From: Bacteroidales bacterium | Lineage (GTDB): Bacteria; Bacteroidota; Bacteroidia; Bacteroidales; Bacteroidaceae | DNA: 34,899 nt | Direction: 5' to 3' | NCBI GenBank assembly: GCA_015060905.1 | Contig: SUXQ01000008.1 | Span: forward strand, 68,674-103,572 | Shown here: piece by piece, positions 17,772-25,530 of the stretch | How positions within the stretch are numbered: position 1 is the first letter of the stretch | Layout: every line of letters begins with the position of its first letter | Program-made: the position numbers and the translations under genes | Notes under the pieces: model-generated | What the model saw: only the letters and a program-made list of their open reading frames with translations | What the model was told of the DNA's origin: nothing | The model's database searches: none

Positions 17772-18260
17772 TTAGTTATTGTAAAGCAACCATGCTTTCT
17801 GGAAGTCAGCATCGTTGGGGTGATTAGCCTTGAACTGTGCACGTGCCTCGGCAGCCTGCTGACGGTCGTCATATGAACCGCAAACTACACGGTACAAGCC
17901 TGTTGCGGGATTCTGAACCACAAGTGCCTTGTAACCCTCGCCGATAAGTTTCTCGCGAAGAGCATCAGCGTTTGTCTTTGAAGAGAAGCTACCGCAAACA
18001 ACGCTGTAAGCCTTCAATGAGCCTGCTGTTCCGCTTGCAAGAACTACTTTCTCTGAACGGTAAGAAGCATCGGCCTTCGGTGCTGTATTGCTTGTAACGG
18101 GAGCAATCTCAATAGGTTCCGAAGCCTGTGAGTTACCCTGAACAAGTTCCTGCTGCTTAGCCTGATCATAAGCTGTCTTATAAGCACTCTTCTTTGATTT
18201 ACATGAGCTGAAGGTCATTACCATGCAAACAGCCAATCCTAACAAAAATAATTTCTTCAT
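17772..18260 (-). CDS. SPOR-domain lipoprotein
   Basis: 162 aa. The signal MKKLFLLGLAVCMVMTFSS with Cys20 is a lipobox, so the protein is membrane-anchored in the periplasm. A Ser/Pro/Ala-rich linker (about 25-80) leads to a C-terminal SPOR domain (about 83-160: YSVVCGSFSSKTNADALREKL, ALVVQNPATGLYRVVCGSYDDR). SPOR domains bind glycan strands lacking stem peptides at division septa, so a role in cell-wall remodelling or division is likely. It is transcribed alone, between its own promoter and terminator. Confidence 0.92.
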   Translation of the reverse strand: MKKLFLLGLAVCMVMTFSSCKSKKSAYKTAYDQAKQQELVQGNSQASEPIEIAPVTSNTAPKADASYRSEKVVLASGTAGSLKAYSVVCGSFSSKTNADALREKLIGEGYKALVVQNPATGLYRVVCGSYDDRQQAAEARAQFKANHPNDADFQKAWLLYNN

Positions 18261-18306
18261 TTTATCTGTTTTTTATAAATTATTTACTATGAAATATTTT
18301 CAACCG

Positions 18307-18338
18307 CAAAATTAATAATAAACATTAGAATCTTCAAC
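18307..18338 (-). promoter_or_regulatory. Promoter of the SPOR lipoprotein gene
   Basis: TAATTTTG (18307-18314) fits TAnnTTTG on the minus strand with GTTG (18335-18338) 20 nt upstream. It lies 47 bp before the start codon. Confidence 0.55.
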
Positions 18339-18429
18339 AAGAAAAGCAACTTTTTCACTTTTTTATGTAAAAAAACAGTGAAATTTAAAAAGAATATCAA
18401 ACAAACGAGACTTTTCATTAAATTATTGA

Positions 18430-18449
18430 ATATTTTTGCAAAAATATTA
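18430..18449 (+). promoter_or_regulatory. -7 box of the M64 peptidase gene inside a 20-bp palindrome
   Basis: TATTTTTG (18431-18438) is a consensus -7 box 25 bp before the start codon. It is the left half of the perfect palindrome AATATTTTTGCAAAAATATT (18430-18449). No good -33 box is visible. The palindrome could be an operator overlapping the start site, or chance in AT-rich DNA. Confidence 0.45.
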
Positions 18450-18463
18450 AAAACAAAATTATC

Positions 18464-19813
18464 ATGAGAAAAATATTCTTTACTCCTTTTATATTATTAT
18501 TATTCCTTACCACAGGATGCGTTGTAAAAAACGGGCAAAATGAGAATAAAAACTCCACACATCTTGCGCAGATTGACGAATCGGAGTATGATAAATATTT
18601 CACAGGCGAAACTATGCGTTTCGATTTTCAGCACTCGGGCAACAGCAGCGAGGAATTTTACAGCTACGAACGCATGAAGCGCGAAGGTGAATGGGCAGGC
18701 TCGCGAAAATCACTTATAAACCCATTTGGTTACGGAGAGCAACTTTTCAGAATCATAGACACCGAAGAGAACAAATTAATATACCAGAATAACTACTGTA
18801 CGCTCTTCAACGAGTGGCAGACAACTGCCGAGGCGCAAACAACCACACGCTCGTATCCCGAGGCTGTCATCTTCCCCTGTCCCAAACGCAATTTCACAAT
18901 AGAAATCTATGCACGCAACAAAGTGAGCAAGGTGTTTGAAAAGAAATTCAGCTATAATGCAAACATCAACGACTACAATATTGAACCATACAAAAGAAAG
19001 TACGAGAGTGTAGACATTCACATTGGAGGCACTGTGACCAACAGTCTGGATATAGTTCTTCTACCCGACGGATTCACCGCCGAAGAGAAAGAAAAATTCC
19101 TCGAAGCCTGCAAGGCGTGGCACGATGCACTATTCGGATACGCACCGTTCACCGGCAACAAACACCGCATAAACATACGCGCCGTGTGGGCAGCATCAGA
19201 AGAGTCGGGCATCAGCGTCCCCGGAAAGGGCGAGTGGAGAAAGACACTCCTCGACTGCCGTTTCTACACACTTGGCAGCGAGCGTTACCAGATGACCGAC
19301 GATCTACAAAAGGTACGCGACGTCGCAGCCGATGCCCCATACGAGAGTATATTCATCCTCACAAACAGCGACAAATACGGCGGTGGAGGAATATATAATT
19401 TCTACGGACTCGGCTCGGCAGGAAAGACAGGAAAAACCGGAGAAGTGTACGTGCATGAATTTGGGCACAGTCTTATGGGATTGGGCGACGAATATGTAGA
19501 AAAAGGAAACACCGTAAGTGCCCTCTACCCCGCCGACAAAGAGCCTTGGGAGGCGAACCTTACAACATTTGTAAATTTCAACGGAAAGTGGGAGCAGATG
19601 ATTGATAAAAAAACAGCAATACCCACCATCGCAAACGACTCGCTGCTCGCCCTACCCGACACAGAATGGCCGGTGGGCGCATACGAGGGTGGAGGTTATC
19701 TTGAAAAAGGCATCTACCGCCCGTGGCCCAAATGTATGATGAACCAACTTTACAACTTTTGCCCTGCCTGTTGTGCGGCAATAGAAAAGTACCTCGACTA
19801 CATCTGCCAATAA
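18464..19813 (+). CDS. M64 (IgA peptidase-like) metallopeptidase lipoprotein
   Basis: 449 aa lipoprotein (Cys19 after LLFLTTG). An N-terminal beta-rich domain (about 40-170, the Mac-1-like region of M64 proteins) precedes the peptidase domain (about 185-445), which opens with LDIVLLPDGFTAEEKEKF. The zinc site is HEFGHSLMGLGDEY (331-344), a HExxHxxGxxD-type motif with Glu332 catalytic. The C-terminus has CMMNQLYNFCPACCAAIEKYL, with clustered cysteines usual for this family. The founding member cleaves human IgA1; the substrates of most Bacteroidales homologues are unknown. It lies 9 bp before the ATP-grasp-like gene and is probably co-transcribed with it. Confidence 0.92.
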   Translation: MRKIFFTPFILLLFLTTGCVVKNGQNENKNSTHLAQIDESEYDKYFTGETMRFDFQHSGNSSEEFYSYERMKREGEWAGSRKSLINPFGYGEQLFRIIDTEENKLIYQNNYCTLFNEWQTTAEAQTTTRSYPEAVIFPCPKRNFTIEIYARNKVSKVFEKKFSYNANINDYNIEPYKRKYESVDIHIGGTVTNSLDIVLLPDGFTAEEKEKFLEACKAWHDALFGYAPFTGNKHRINIRAVWAASEESGISVPGKGEWRKTLLDCRFYTLGSERYQMTDDLQKVRDVAADAPYESIFILTNSDKYGGGGIYNFYGLGSAGKTGKTGEVYVHEFGHSLMGLGDEYVEKGNTVSALYPADKEPWEANLTTFVNFNGKWEQMIDKKTAIPTIANDSLLALPDTEWPVGAYEGGGYLEKGIYRPWPKCMMNQLYNFCPACCAAIEKYLDYICQ

Positions 19814-19822
19814 GAATATTGC

Positions 19823-21004
19823 ATGAAACTGTACATTTTCAACCCCGACACAGACCTTGCGCTTGCCAACAACAGGGAAAATTATATGCCTCCGGCAAGA
19901 GTCAAGCAGATGACAAAGGAGCTTGAATTACTACCATTGTGGTACGCCGAGGATAGCAGTTGCATATTTACCCCCTCGTCGCACGACAATGCAGAATTTG
20001 TAGCAAACGCACAAAAACTTTTCGGGACAAATGCAACATATATAAAAGACATTTCCCGGCTCACGGACAAAGAAAATATAGAAATTATCCCTTGGGGGTG
20101 GAACGTTTCACTGCGCAAAAAGTTACTAAATAAAGGAATTACAAGCGCAAACCTACCAACCCTACAAGAGCTTGCAGAATACCGCGAACTATCGGGACGC
20201 AACAAAGACACAGAAATTCTTCACAGCCTGCAACCCTCGGCACAATTCACCGCCGAAGTAATTGATAATATTGAAAAGTGCCGCGAATATGCCTACAAAA
20301 ACCCACGTTGCATTTTCAAAGCCCCTTGGTCGGGCAGCGGAAAAGGACTATTATGGTGCTGGGGAAAATACGATGACAAAAGCGACGGTTGGTGCCAAAG
20401 GATAATAAAAGAGCAAGGATTCGTAGTTGCTACCCCTATATATGAAAAGCTACAGGATTTTGCCGTAGAATATTATAGCGACGGAAAAGGAAACATTTCA
20501 TTTATAGGCTATTCGCTTTTCAAGACAAATACAAAAGGAGCATATCAAGGAAACATTCTGCAATCCAAAGAACAGCATCGCAAGACCTTATCACGATACA
20601 TCAACATTCAAGAAATTGACGCGACAGACATACTATTACGTGAAAAACTCTCAACCACCTATGGTCATAAATACAAAGGCTACATTGGAGTAGACATGAT
20701 TATATGCCGCACAAACGACGAAAAGAACGCACTGCACCCATGTGTGGAAGTAAATATGCGCATGAATATGGGAATATTAAGTACAATTCTTGCAGACAGA
20801 TTCCTTGCCGAGGGGTCACGAGCAATTTTCTCAATAGACTACTACCCCAGCACAGAAGAATTACAACTGTTTTTTTCAAAAATGAACAAAGAATATCCGC
20901 CAACAATAATCAACAAAAAACTAGTTTCAGGATTTATTCCACTTGTGCCAATAAACAACAGCAACAACTACATATCTTACATTTTTGCAGAGAGAGCAAG
21001 CTAA
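19823..21004 (+). CDS. ATP-grasp-like protein of unknown substrate
   Basis: 393 aa, no signal peptide, so cytoplasmic. Features consistent with an ATP-grasp ligase are a Gly-rich loop after a Lys (FKAPWSGSGKGLLW, 165-178), YKGYIGVDMII (284-294) and PCVEVNMRMNMG (306-317), whose Glu309 and Asn311 are where this fold binds Mg-ATP. The N-terminus MKLYIFNPDTDLALANN is distinctive and I do not link it to a named enzyme. ATP-grasp enzymes join a carboxylate to an amine or thiol, so it may make a small peptide or modify an amino acid. It follows the M64 lipoprotein by 9 bp and its stop overlaps that of the convergent small gene by 4 bp. Confidence 0.65.
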   Translation: MKLYIFNPDTDLALANNRENYMPPARVKQMTKELELLPLWYAEDSSCIFTPSSHDNAEFVANAQKLFGTNATYIKDISRLTDKENIEIIPWGWNVSLRKKLLNKGITSANLPTLQELAEYRELSGRNKDTEILHSLQPSAQFTAEVIDNIEKCREYAYKNPRCIFKAPWSGSGKGLLWCWGKYDDKSDGWCQRIIKEQGFVVATPIYEKLQDFAVEYYSDGKGNISFIGYSLFKTNTKGAYQGNILQSKEQHRKTLSRYINIQEIDATDILLREKLSTTYGHKYKGYIGVDMIICRTNDEKNALHPCVEVNMRMNMGILSTILADRFLAEGSRAIFSIDYYPSTEELQLFFSKMNKEYPPTIINKKLVSGFIPLVPINNSNNYISYIFAERAS

Positions 21005-21168
21005 ACATAATCCTCAAAATCCTTATAATGCTCAAGTATTTCGTGTATTTCCATCTCATCAATAATGTTACGACGTTCACGTTCTTTACGTGACACCTTA
21101 CGTATTTTATTAATACACATAAGAATAAATCCTACCGTCAGAATAATCAAAATAGCCAACCAAATCAT
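21001..21168 (-). CDS. Small single-pass membrane protein
   Basis: 55 aa from the ATG at 21168 (68 aa if the upstream GTG at 21207 is used). One hydrophobic segment (MIWLAILIILTVGFILMCI) is followed by a basic then acidic helix (KIRKVSRKERERR..., EMEIHEILEHYKDFEDY). The positive-inside rule puts the charged tail in the cytoplasm. I do not recognise a family. It lies between the convergent ATP-grasp gene (4-bp overlap of stops) and the LysR gene and could be read from the LysR promoter. Confidence 0.5.
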   Translation of the reverse strand: MIWLAILIILTVGFILMCINKIRKVSRKERERRNIIDEMEIHEILEHYKDFEDYV

Positions 21169-21238
21169 AATCAACAAATTTAAAGGTTCAACACGAAATA
21201 AACTCACAAATTCCGACCGATTGCAACAAGCACAACAC

Positions 21239-22144
21239 CTAATCGAAACAATTTATTGCCCGCCGTTTCACAGCATCAGTATCAAGCAATATATTAATAA
21301 ACTCCTTTGCCGAAGTTTTTTTATAAACATCCTTAAGCGACAACACAGAAGCCACCATTGAATTTCCCGGTTCGTCCAACACCACAGCCTTGAAACGTCT
21401 GTTACCGAATACTGCCGACGCAGACAACACCGTAACATAATTTCCGGTAGAGACCATCTGTAACAAAATATTCGTCTCGTTCAGTTCAACCTGCGAAGTA
21501 AGCTTTAAATCCTTTCCCTGCATCAACCTCTCGAGCATCATTCTCGCCTGCAATTCTCGCGACGGCAATACAAGAGGATATTTGCAAAGGTCGCAAAGTG
21601 TAAGCCTTCTCTCCATTGCAAGCGGATGCCCGCTGCTGACAACAGCCGATAGCCCATTCTCGAAAAGAGTAACAGTATCAATTTCTGGCATTTCATCCAC
21701 AGGCTTATAAGATAGAATAAAATCGAGTTTACGAGTCTTCAGCAATTCGAGCAGACGATTAACCGTTTCGTAACAAATTTCGAGCTTCACTCCCGGAAAT
21801 TCCTTCATAAAACGCAACAACCCCTCGGTAAGCACTGAACTTAAGCTATAAGTAACACCCACACGCAAAGTACCCGCCTTCACATTCTGAAGATCGTAAA
21901 GACGCTGCACACCATCCTCGGCATCTCTTATTGTCTTTTGAGCAAAAGGCAGAAACTCCTCGCCGGCCTCTGTCAATATAATATGACGGCTATTACGCAA
22001 AAACAGTTGAAACCCAAGTTCATACTCCAACTGCTTTATCTGCTGCGATAAAGTACTCTGAGTAATAAACAGATGCTTGGCAGCCTCGGAAAAATTAAGA
22101 TACTCGGCGCTCATCACAAAATATTTCAACTGACGAAGTTCCAT
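21239..22144 (-). CDS. LysR-family transcriptional regulator
   Basis: 301 aa from the ATG at 22144; an upstream ATG at 22156 lies almost on the predicted start site. The winged-helix DNA-binding domain is clear (MELRQLKYFVMSAEYLNFSEAAKHLFITQSTLSQQIKQLE..., 1-60), then the linker helix and a substrate-binding domain (GTLRVGVTYSLSSVLTEGLL, about 88 onward). LysR regulators usually activate a neighbouring gene when bound to a small effector. The likely target is the DASS transporter just upstream, whose promoter carries an operator-like site. The effector is unknown, plausibly the transported dicarboxylate or anion. Confidence 0.92.
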   Translation of the reverse strand: MELRQLKYFVMSAEYLNFSEAAKHLFITQSTLSQQIKQLEYELGFQLFLRNSRHIILTEAGEEFLPFAQKTIRDAEDGVQRLYDLQNVKAGTLRVGVTYSLSSVLTEGLLRFMKEFPGVKLEICYETVNRLLELLKTRKLDFILSYKPVDEMPEIDTVTLFENGLSAVVSSGHPLAMERRLTLCDLCKYPLVLPSRELQARMMLERLMQGKDLKLTSQVELNETNILLQMVSTGNYVTVLSASAVFGNRRFKAVVLDEPGNSMVASVLSLKDVYKKTSAKEFINILLDTDAVKRRAINCFD

Positions 22145-22164
22145 AATCAAAAACACTCTTTTTG

Positions 22165-22196
22165 CGAAGATAGAAATTTACCTGCAAAAAAGCAAA
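22165..22196 (-). promoter_or_regulatory. Promoter of the LysR gene
   Basis: TTTG (22193-22196) and TATCTTCG (22165-22172, one mismatch) are 20 nt apart on the minus strand. The predicted start near 22159 favours the ATG at 22144. A direct repeat ATTTATACAA (22198-22207 and 22249-22258) lies just upstream and might be an autoregulatory site. Confidence 0.55.
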
Positions 22197-22269
22197 CATT
22201 TATACAAGAAAAAACGCATAATTTTATTTTAAAACAGAAAAAACTTATATTTATACAAACAACACCTTT

Positions 22270-22312
22270 AAAAAACAATAGGCATCGCAGTTTAAACTGC
22301 GATGCCTATTGT
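22270..22312 (-). terminator. Terminator of the DASS transporter gene
   Basis: A perfect 19-bp inverted repeat (22275-22293 with 22294-22312), then six Us on the minus strand. It lies 20 bp after the transporter stop and separates it from the LysR gene, which has its own promoter. Confidence 0.9.
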
Positions 22313-22331
22313 CAAAATATTATGTTCTATA

Positions 22332-23834
22332 TTAAAATCCGACAAATATCAACATTGCATATCCCAGGATAATACCAAGAACACCAATTATAATACCGAC
22401 TTTCATCATATCCTTCTGATCGATAAAGCCGGTCGAGTGAGCAATAGCATTGGGAGGAGTACTGATGGGAAGAATCATAGAAACCGAAGATGCGATTGCA
22501 ATACCCACAAGCATAGCCTGAGCACCACCAACCGATGCAAGAGCGTCGGACATACCCACAGCAACAACACCAAGCACGGGAACGAGCAAAGAAGTTGCAG
22601 CCGAGTGAGAAATAAAGTTAGAGAATCCGAAGCAGATAAGTCCTGCAAGAATCATCACTGCAATGGGCGAGAAGTTTCCGAAAGGAACAGAACTTACAAT
22701 AAGATTACTCAAACTCTCGGCGCCTGCACCCTTGTAGTTGAGCGCAACACCAAGTGCAAAACCACCGGCAACCATCCATAGTACACTCCAGTTAATTTCC
22801 TCAAGGTCGCGACGTGTAAGAATACCCGTTGCACAGAATATTGCAATAGGCAACATTGCAACAACGTTTGTATCCACACCCCAAAGGTCAGTACCGAACA
22901 TCCACATAAAGATTGTCACAGCAAAAGCAGCAACCACCGACCATGTCTTAAAGTCCCAAACAATGTCACCCTCAATCTTAATTTCAATATTTTTCTGCTT
23001 GAAGGGGAACATGAAACGCAACAACATCCATGCAAGAACAAGAAGCAGCAAAATGAAAGGAGTCATCTTTATTGTCCAATCTACAAAACTGATGCCATGA
23101 CCAATAGATGCAAGATAATCAAGCGCAATCATGTTGGGAGGTGTACCGATGGGAGTCATCATACCTCCGAGGTTGGCACCTACGGGAATTGCCAACGCAA
23201 GAGCGATGCGACCTTTACCATCTGCAGGCAACTGACGCAACACAGGTGTAAGGAAAGCCAACATCATGGCAGCGGTAGCAGTGTTACTTACGAAAGCCGA
23301 GAAAATAGCTGTCACAAGTATAAAGCCAAGCAACACAACCTCGGAACGTGTACCGAAAGGCTTCAAAAGGAAACGAGCAAGAGCAACGTCAAGCTTAACT
23401 TTTGTCAATCCGATAGCAAGCACAAATCCACCAATAAAAAGCATGATTGTGGGGTTTGCGAAACAAGCCATAATACTCTTAAAAGGCACTAATCCTGCAG
23501 CTACTGCGGGGTCCTCGGGACGCAAGAAACTGAATGCACTTGTAGACACAGTAAACAGCATGATGGTAACAACAATCATAGAAGTTACCCAAGAAGCCAT
23601 TGCCTCGGTAAGCCACATTAATGCAGCAAACACAAAGAGAGAAATAATACGCTGATGAACAGCCGTAAGTCCTTCGATGCCGAAAGATTCTGTGGGCAAC
23701 ATTGCCACAACAATACTGATGATTGAAATTATCAGAATTTTAATCATCTTCATTGGCAACTGCTTTTTCTTTTTTTCCTGCTTATCCTTCTGGATTTTCT
23801 CCAACACAGAAAAGCCTGCGAAATTTTTAAACAT
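22332..23834 (-). CDS. DASS (SLC13-type) sodium:anion symporter
   Basis: 500 aa with a basic cytoplasmic N-terminus (about 1-30) and about 11 membrane segments. The two inverted-repeat signatures of the family are present: SNTATAAMMLAFLTP with GTPPNMIALDYL in the first half, and SHSAATSLLVPVLG with STPPNAIAHSTGF in the second; these Ser-Asn-Thr and Thr-Pro-Pro hairpins form the sodium and carboxylate sites. Family members carry succinate, malate, citrate, sulfate or similar anions with sodium. A C4-dicarboxylate is the most likely substrate in a fermenting Bacteroidales, by inference only. The gene is monocistronic, with an operator-like site upstream and a LysR gene next to it. Confidence 0.93.
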   Translation of the reverse strand: MFKNFAGFSVLEKIQKDKQEKKKKQLPMKMIKILIISIISIVVAMLPTESFGIEGLTAVHQRIISLFVFAALMWLTEAMASWVTSMIVVTIMLFTVSTSAFSFLRPEDPAVAAGLVPFKSIMACFANPTIMLFIGGFVLAIGLTKVKLDVALARFLLKPFGTRSEVVLLGFILVTAIFSAFVSNTATAAMMLAFLTPVLRQLPADGKGRIALALAIPVGANLGGMMTPIGTPPNMIALDYLASIGHGISFVDWTIKMTPFILLLLVLAWMLLRFMFPFKQKNIEIKIEGDIVWDFKTWSVVAAFAVTIFMWMFGTDLWGVDTNVVAMLPIAIFCATGILTRRDLEEINWSVLWMVAGGFALGVALNYKGAGAESLSNLIVSSVPFGNFSPIAVMILAGLICFGFSNFISHSAATSLLVPVLGVVAVGMSDALASVGGAQAMLVGIAIASSVSMILPISTPPNAIAHSTGFIDQKDMMKVGIIIGVLGIILGYAMLIFVGF

Positions 23835-23896
23835 GGTAGTTCGGTTTTAAATTTATAATAATTTTAATATTTTTATTCAAAATCTCCAAACGGGTA

Positions 23897-23931
23897 CAAA
23901 GTTACTGAGAATATCCCGATTATAGAGCAAG
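23897..23931 (-). promoter_or_regulatory. Promoter of the DASS transporter gene
   Basis: TAACTTTG (23897-23904) is a consensus -7 box on the minus strand, with CTTG (23928-23931) 23 nt upstream. The weak -33 and long spacing fit a promoter that needs an activator. Confidence 0.55.
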
Positions 23932-23935
23932 CATT

Positions 23936-23968
23936 TATCGAAATTACCGATAGCATCTATCGAAATTA
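23936..23968. promoter_or_regulatory. Candidate LysR operator at the transporter promoter
   Basis: Three half-sites alternate in direction: TATCG (23936-23940), CGATA (23948-23952) and TATCG (23958-23962). They lie inside a direct repeat of TATCGAAATTA spaced 22 bp (two helical turns), and the centre forms the dyad CGATAGCATCTATCG. The site lies just upstream of the -33 box, where LysR activators bind. Confidence 0.5.
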
Positions 23969-23977
23969 ACAATAAAT

Positions 23978-24020
23978 AAAAATGTGGTACGAAATTACGT
24001 AAAAATCGCACCACATTTTT
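23978..24020 (-). terminator. Terminator of the glycine cleavage operon
   Basis: AAAAATGTGGT (23978-23988) pairs with ACCACATTTTT (24010-24020). The stem extends past one mismatch by three more pairs. On the minus strand a U-rich tract follows. It is 29 bp after the gcvPB stop. Confidence 0.75.
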
Positions 24021-24049
24021 TATTTAATTTCCAAACAAGGCAGGGTATT

Positions 24050-25513
24050 TTATCCTTTCATCTGCTTGTAAGTAACTTTTGGGAAACGCGCCGCAGTAGT
24101 TTCGTCAAGGCGGCGAACAGGTGTCGTATGCGGAGCACTTTTCACAATTTCGGGATTCTCAATTGCCTCTTTTGCAACAAGTTTCATCACTGCGATAAAT
24201 TCATCCAAAGTCTCTTTACTTTCTGTTTCCGTAGGCTCTATCATTATACTCTGATGGAACAGCAACGGGAAGTAAATGGTGGGAGCATGATAGCCATAAT
24301 CGAGCAGGCGCTTGGCAATATCCAGCGTAGTAACCCCGGTAGACTTATCGGCAAGACCGTCAAAGACAAATTCGTGCTTGCACACACCCTCGATAGGCAG
24401 ATAATATTCGTTTTTCAACGACTCTTTCACATAGTTGGCATTAAGCACAGCAAGCGGACCTACCATCTTGACATTCTCGCGGCCGAGTGTCAGAATATAT
24501 GTGTATGCACGCATCGCTACTCCGAAGTTTCCGAGGAACGACGACACACTGCCGAGCGACGCATCGTCTGTGTCTATGTAGAATTTACCCTCGCCGTCTT
24601 TCTTCACTTGAGGATTGGGCAAAAGATTTTCAAGACCCGCACGCACGCCAACGGGACCGTCGCCGGGACCGCCGCCACCGTGAGGAGTCGAGAATGTCTT
24701 ATGCAAATTAATGTGCATAATATCAAAGCCCATATCCCCGGGACGACACTTTCCTAAAAGGGCGTTCAGATTGGCTCCATCGTAGTAGAGAAGGCCGCCA
24801 CACTCGTGCACGAGGCGTGAAATTTCGGGTATTTCTGTCTCGAAAATTCCAAGAGTGTTGGGATTGGTCATCATTATTCCTGCAACAGTGTCGTCGAGCA
24901 GAGGCTTAAGGTCCTCAACATCGACGGTGCCATTGGCGGTGGACTTAACCTCGACTATCTGCAATCCGCAAACTGCGGCACTTGCGGGATTCGTGCCATG
25001 CGCACTGTCGGGAACAATAACTTTTGTACGCTTAAGGTCGCCACGCTGAATGTGGTAGGAGCGCATTATCATCAAGCCTGTAAGCTCGCCGTGCGCGCCT
25101 GCGTAGGGGTTGAGCGTGAAGGCCGAAAGGCCGCTAATCTCGGCAAGCGAGGCTGCAAGATTGTAATATACTTCCAATGCTCCTTGCGCACACTCGGCAG
25201 GTTGCTCGGGATGCAAGCCTGTAAATGCAGGCAGCGAACAAATTTCCTCGTTGATGCGGGGGTTGTACTTCATTGTGCAACTGCCCAACGGGTAAAAGCC
25301 TGTATCAACGCCGAAATTCTTGTTCGAGAGGTTAGTATAGTGACGAACAACGTCAAATTCGGTAACTTCGGGAAGTTCGGCCTTGGTGGTGCGTTGCAAC
25401 GTCTCGGGAAGCCCCGAGAGTGTATATTGCGACAATTCATTTTTAGGAAGAGAATAGCCCGCACGTCCCTCTTTCGAAATTTCAAATATCAATTTATCAT
25501 AATTACGAATCAT
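24050..25513 (-). CDS. gcvPB: Glycine dehydrogenase (decarboxylating) subunit 2
   Basis: 487 aa, full length for the C-terminal half of P protein. It carries the pyridoxal-phosphate lysine in HINLHKTFSTPHGGGGPG (Lys272), with DSAHGTNPASAA (169-180) and YYDGANLNALLG (243-254) around the cofactor site. With GcvPA it decarboxylates glycine and passes aminomethyl to lipoyl-GcvH. The start is preceded by AGGAGGAGGA, 7 nt from the ATG, which fills the 17-bp gap after gcvPA; such a strong Shine-Dalgarno is rare in this phylum. It is the last gene of the operon. Confidence 0.97.
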   Translation of the reverse strand: MIRNYDKLIFEISKEGRAGYSLPKNELSQYTLSGLPETLQRTTKAELPEVTEFDVVRHYTNLSNKNFGVDTGFYPLGSCTMKYNPRINEEICSLPAFTGLHPEQPAECAQGALEVYYNLAASLAEISGLSAFTLNPYAGAHGELTGLMIMRSYHIQRGDLKRTKVIVPDSAHGTNPASAAVCGLQIVEVKSTANGTVDVEDLKPLLDDTVAGIMMTNPNTLGIFETEIPEISRLVHECGGLLYYDGANLNALLGKCRPGDMGFDIMHINLHKTFSTPHGGGGPGDGPVGVRAGLENLLPNPQVKKDGEGKFYIDTDDASLGSVSSFLGNFGVAMRAYTYILTLGRENVKMVGPLAVLNANYVKESLKNEYYLPIEGVCKHEFVFDGLADKSTGVTTLDIAKRLLDYGYHAPTIYFPLLFHQSIMIEPTETESKETLDEFIAVMKLVAKEAIENPEIVKSAPHTTPVRRLDETTAARFPKVTYKQMKG

Positions 25514-25520
25514 ACGTTAA

Positions 25521-25530
25521 TCCTCCTCCT
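25521..25530 (-). promoter_or_regulatory. Strong Shine-Dalgarno for gcvPB
   Basis: AGGAGGAGGA on the minus strand, 7 nt before the gcvPB ATG and directly after the gcvPA stop. Bacteroidota generally do not use Shine-Dalgarno pairing because their ribosome hides the anti-SD, so this site stands out from every other start I inspected here. Confidence 0.6.
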
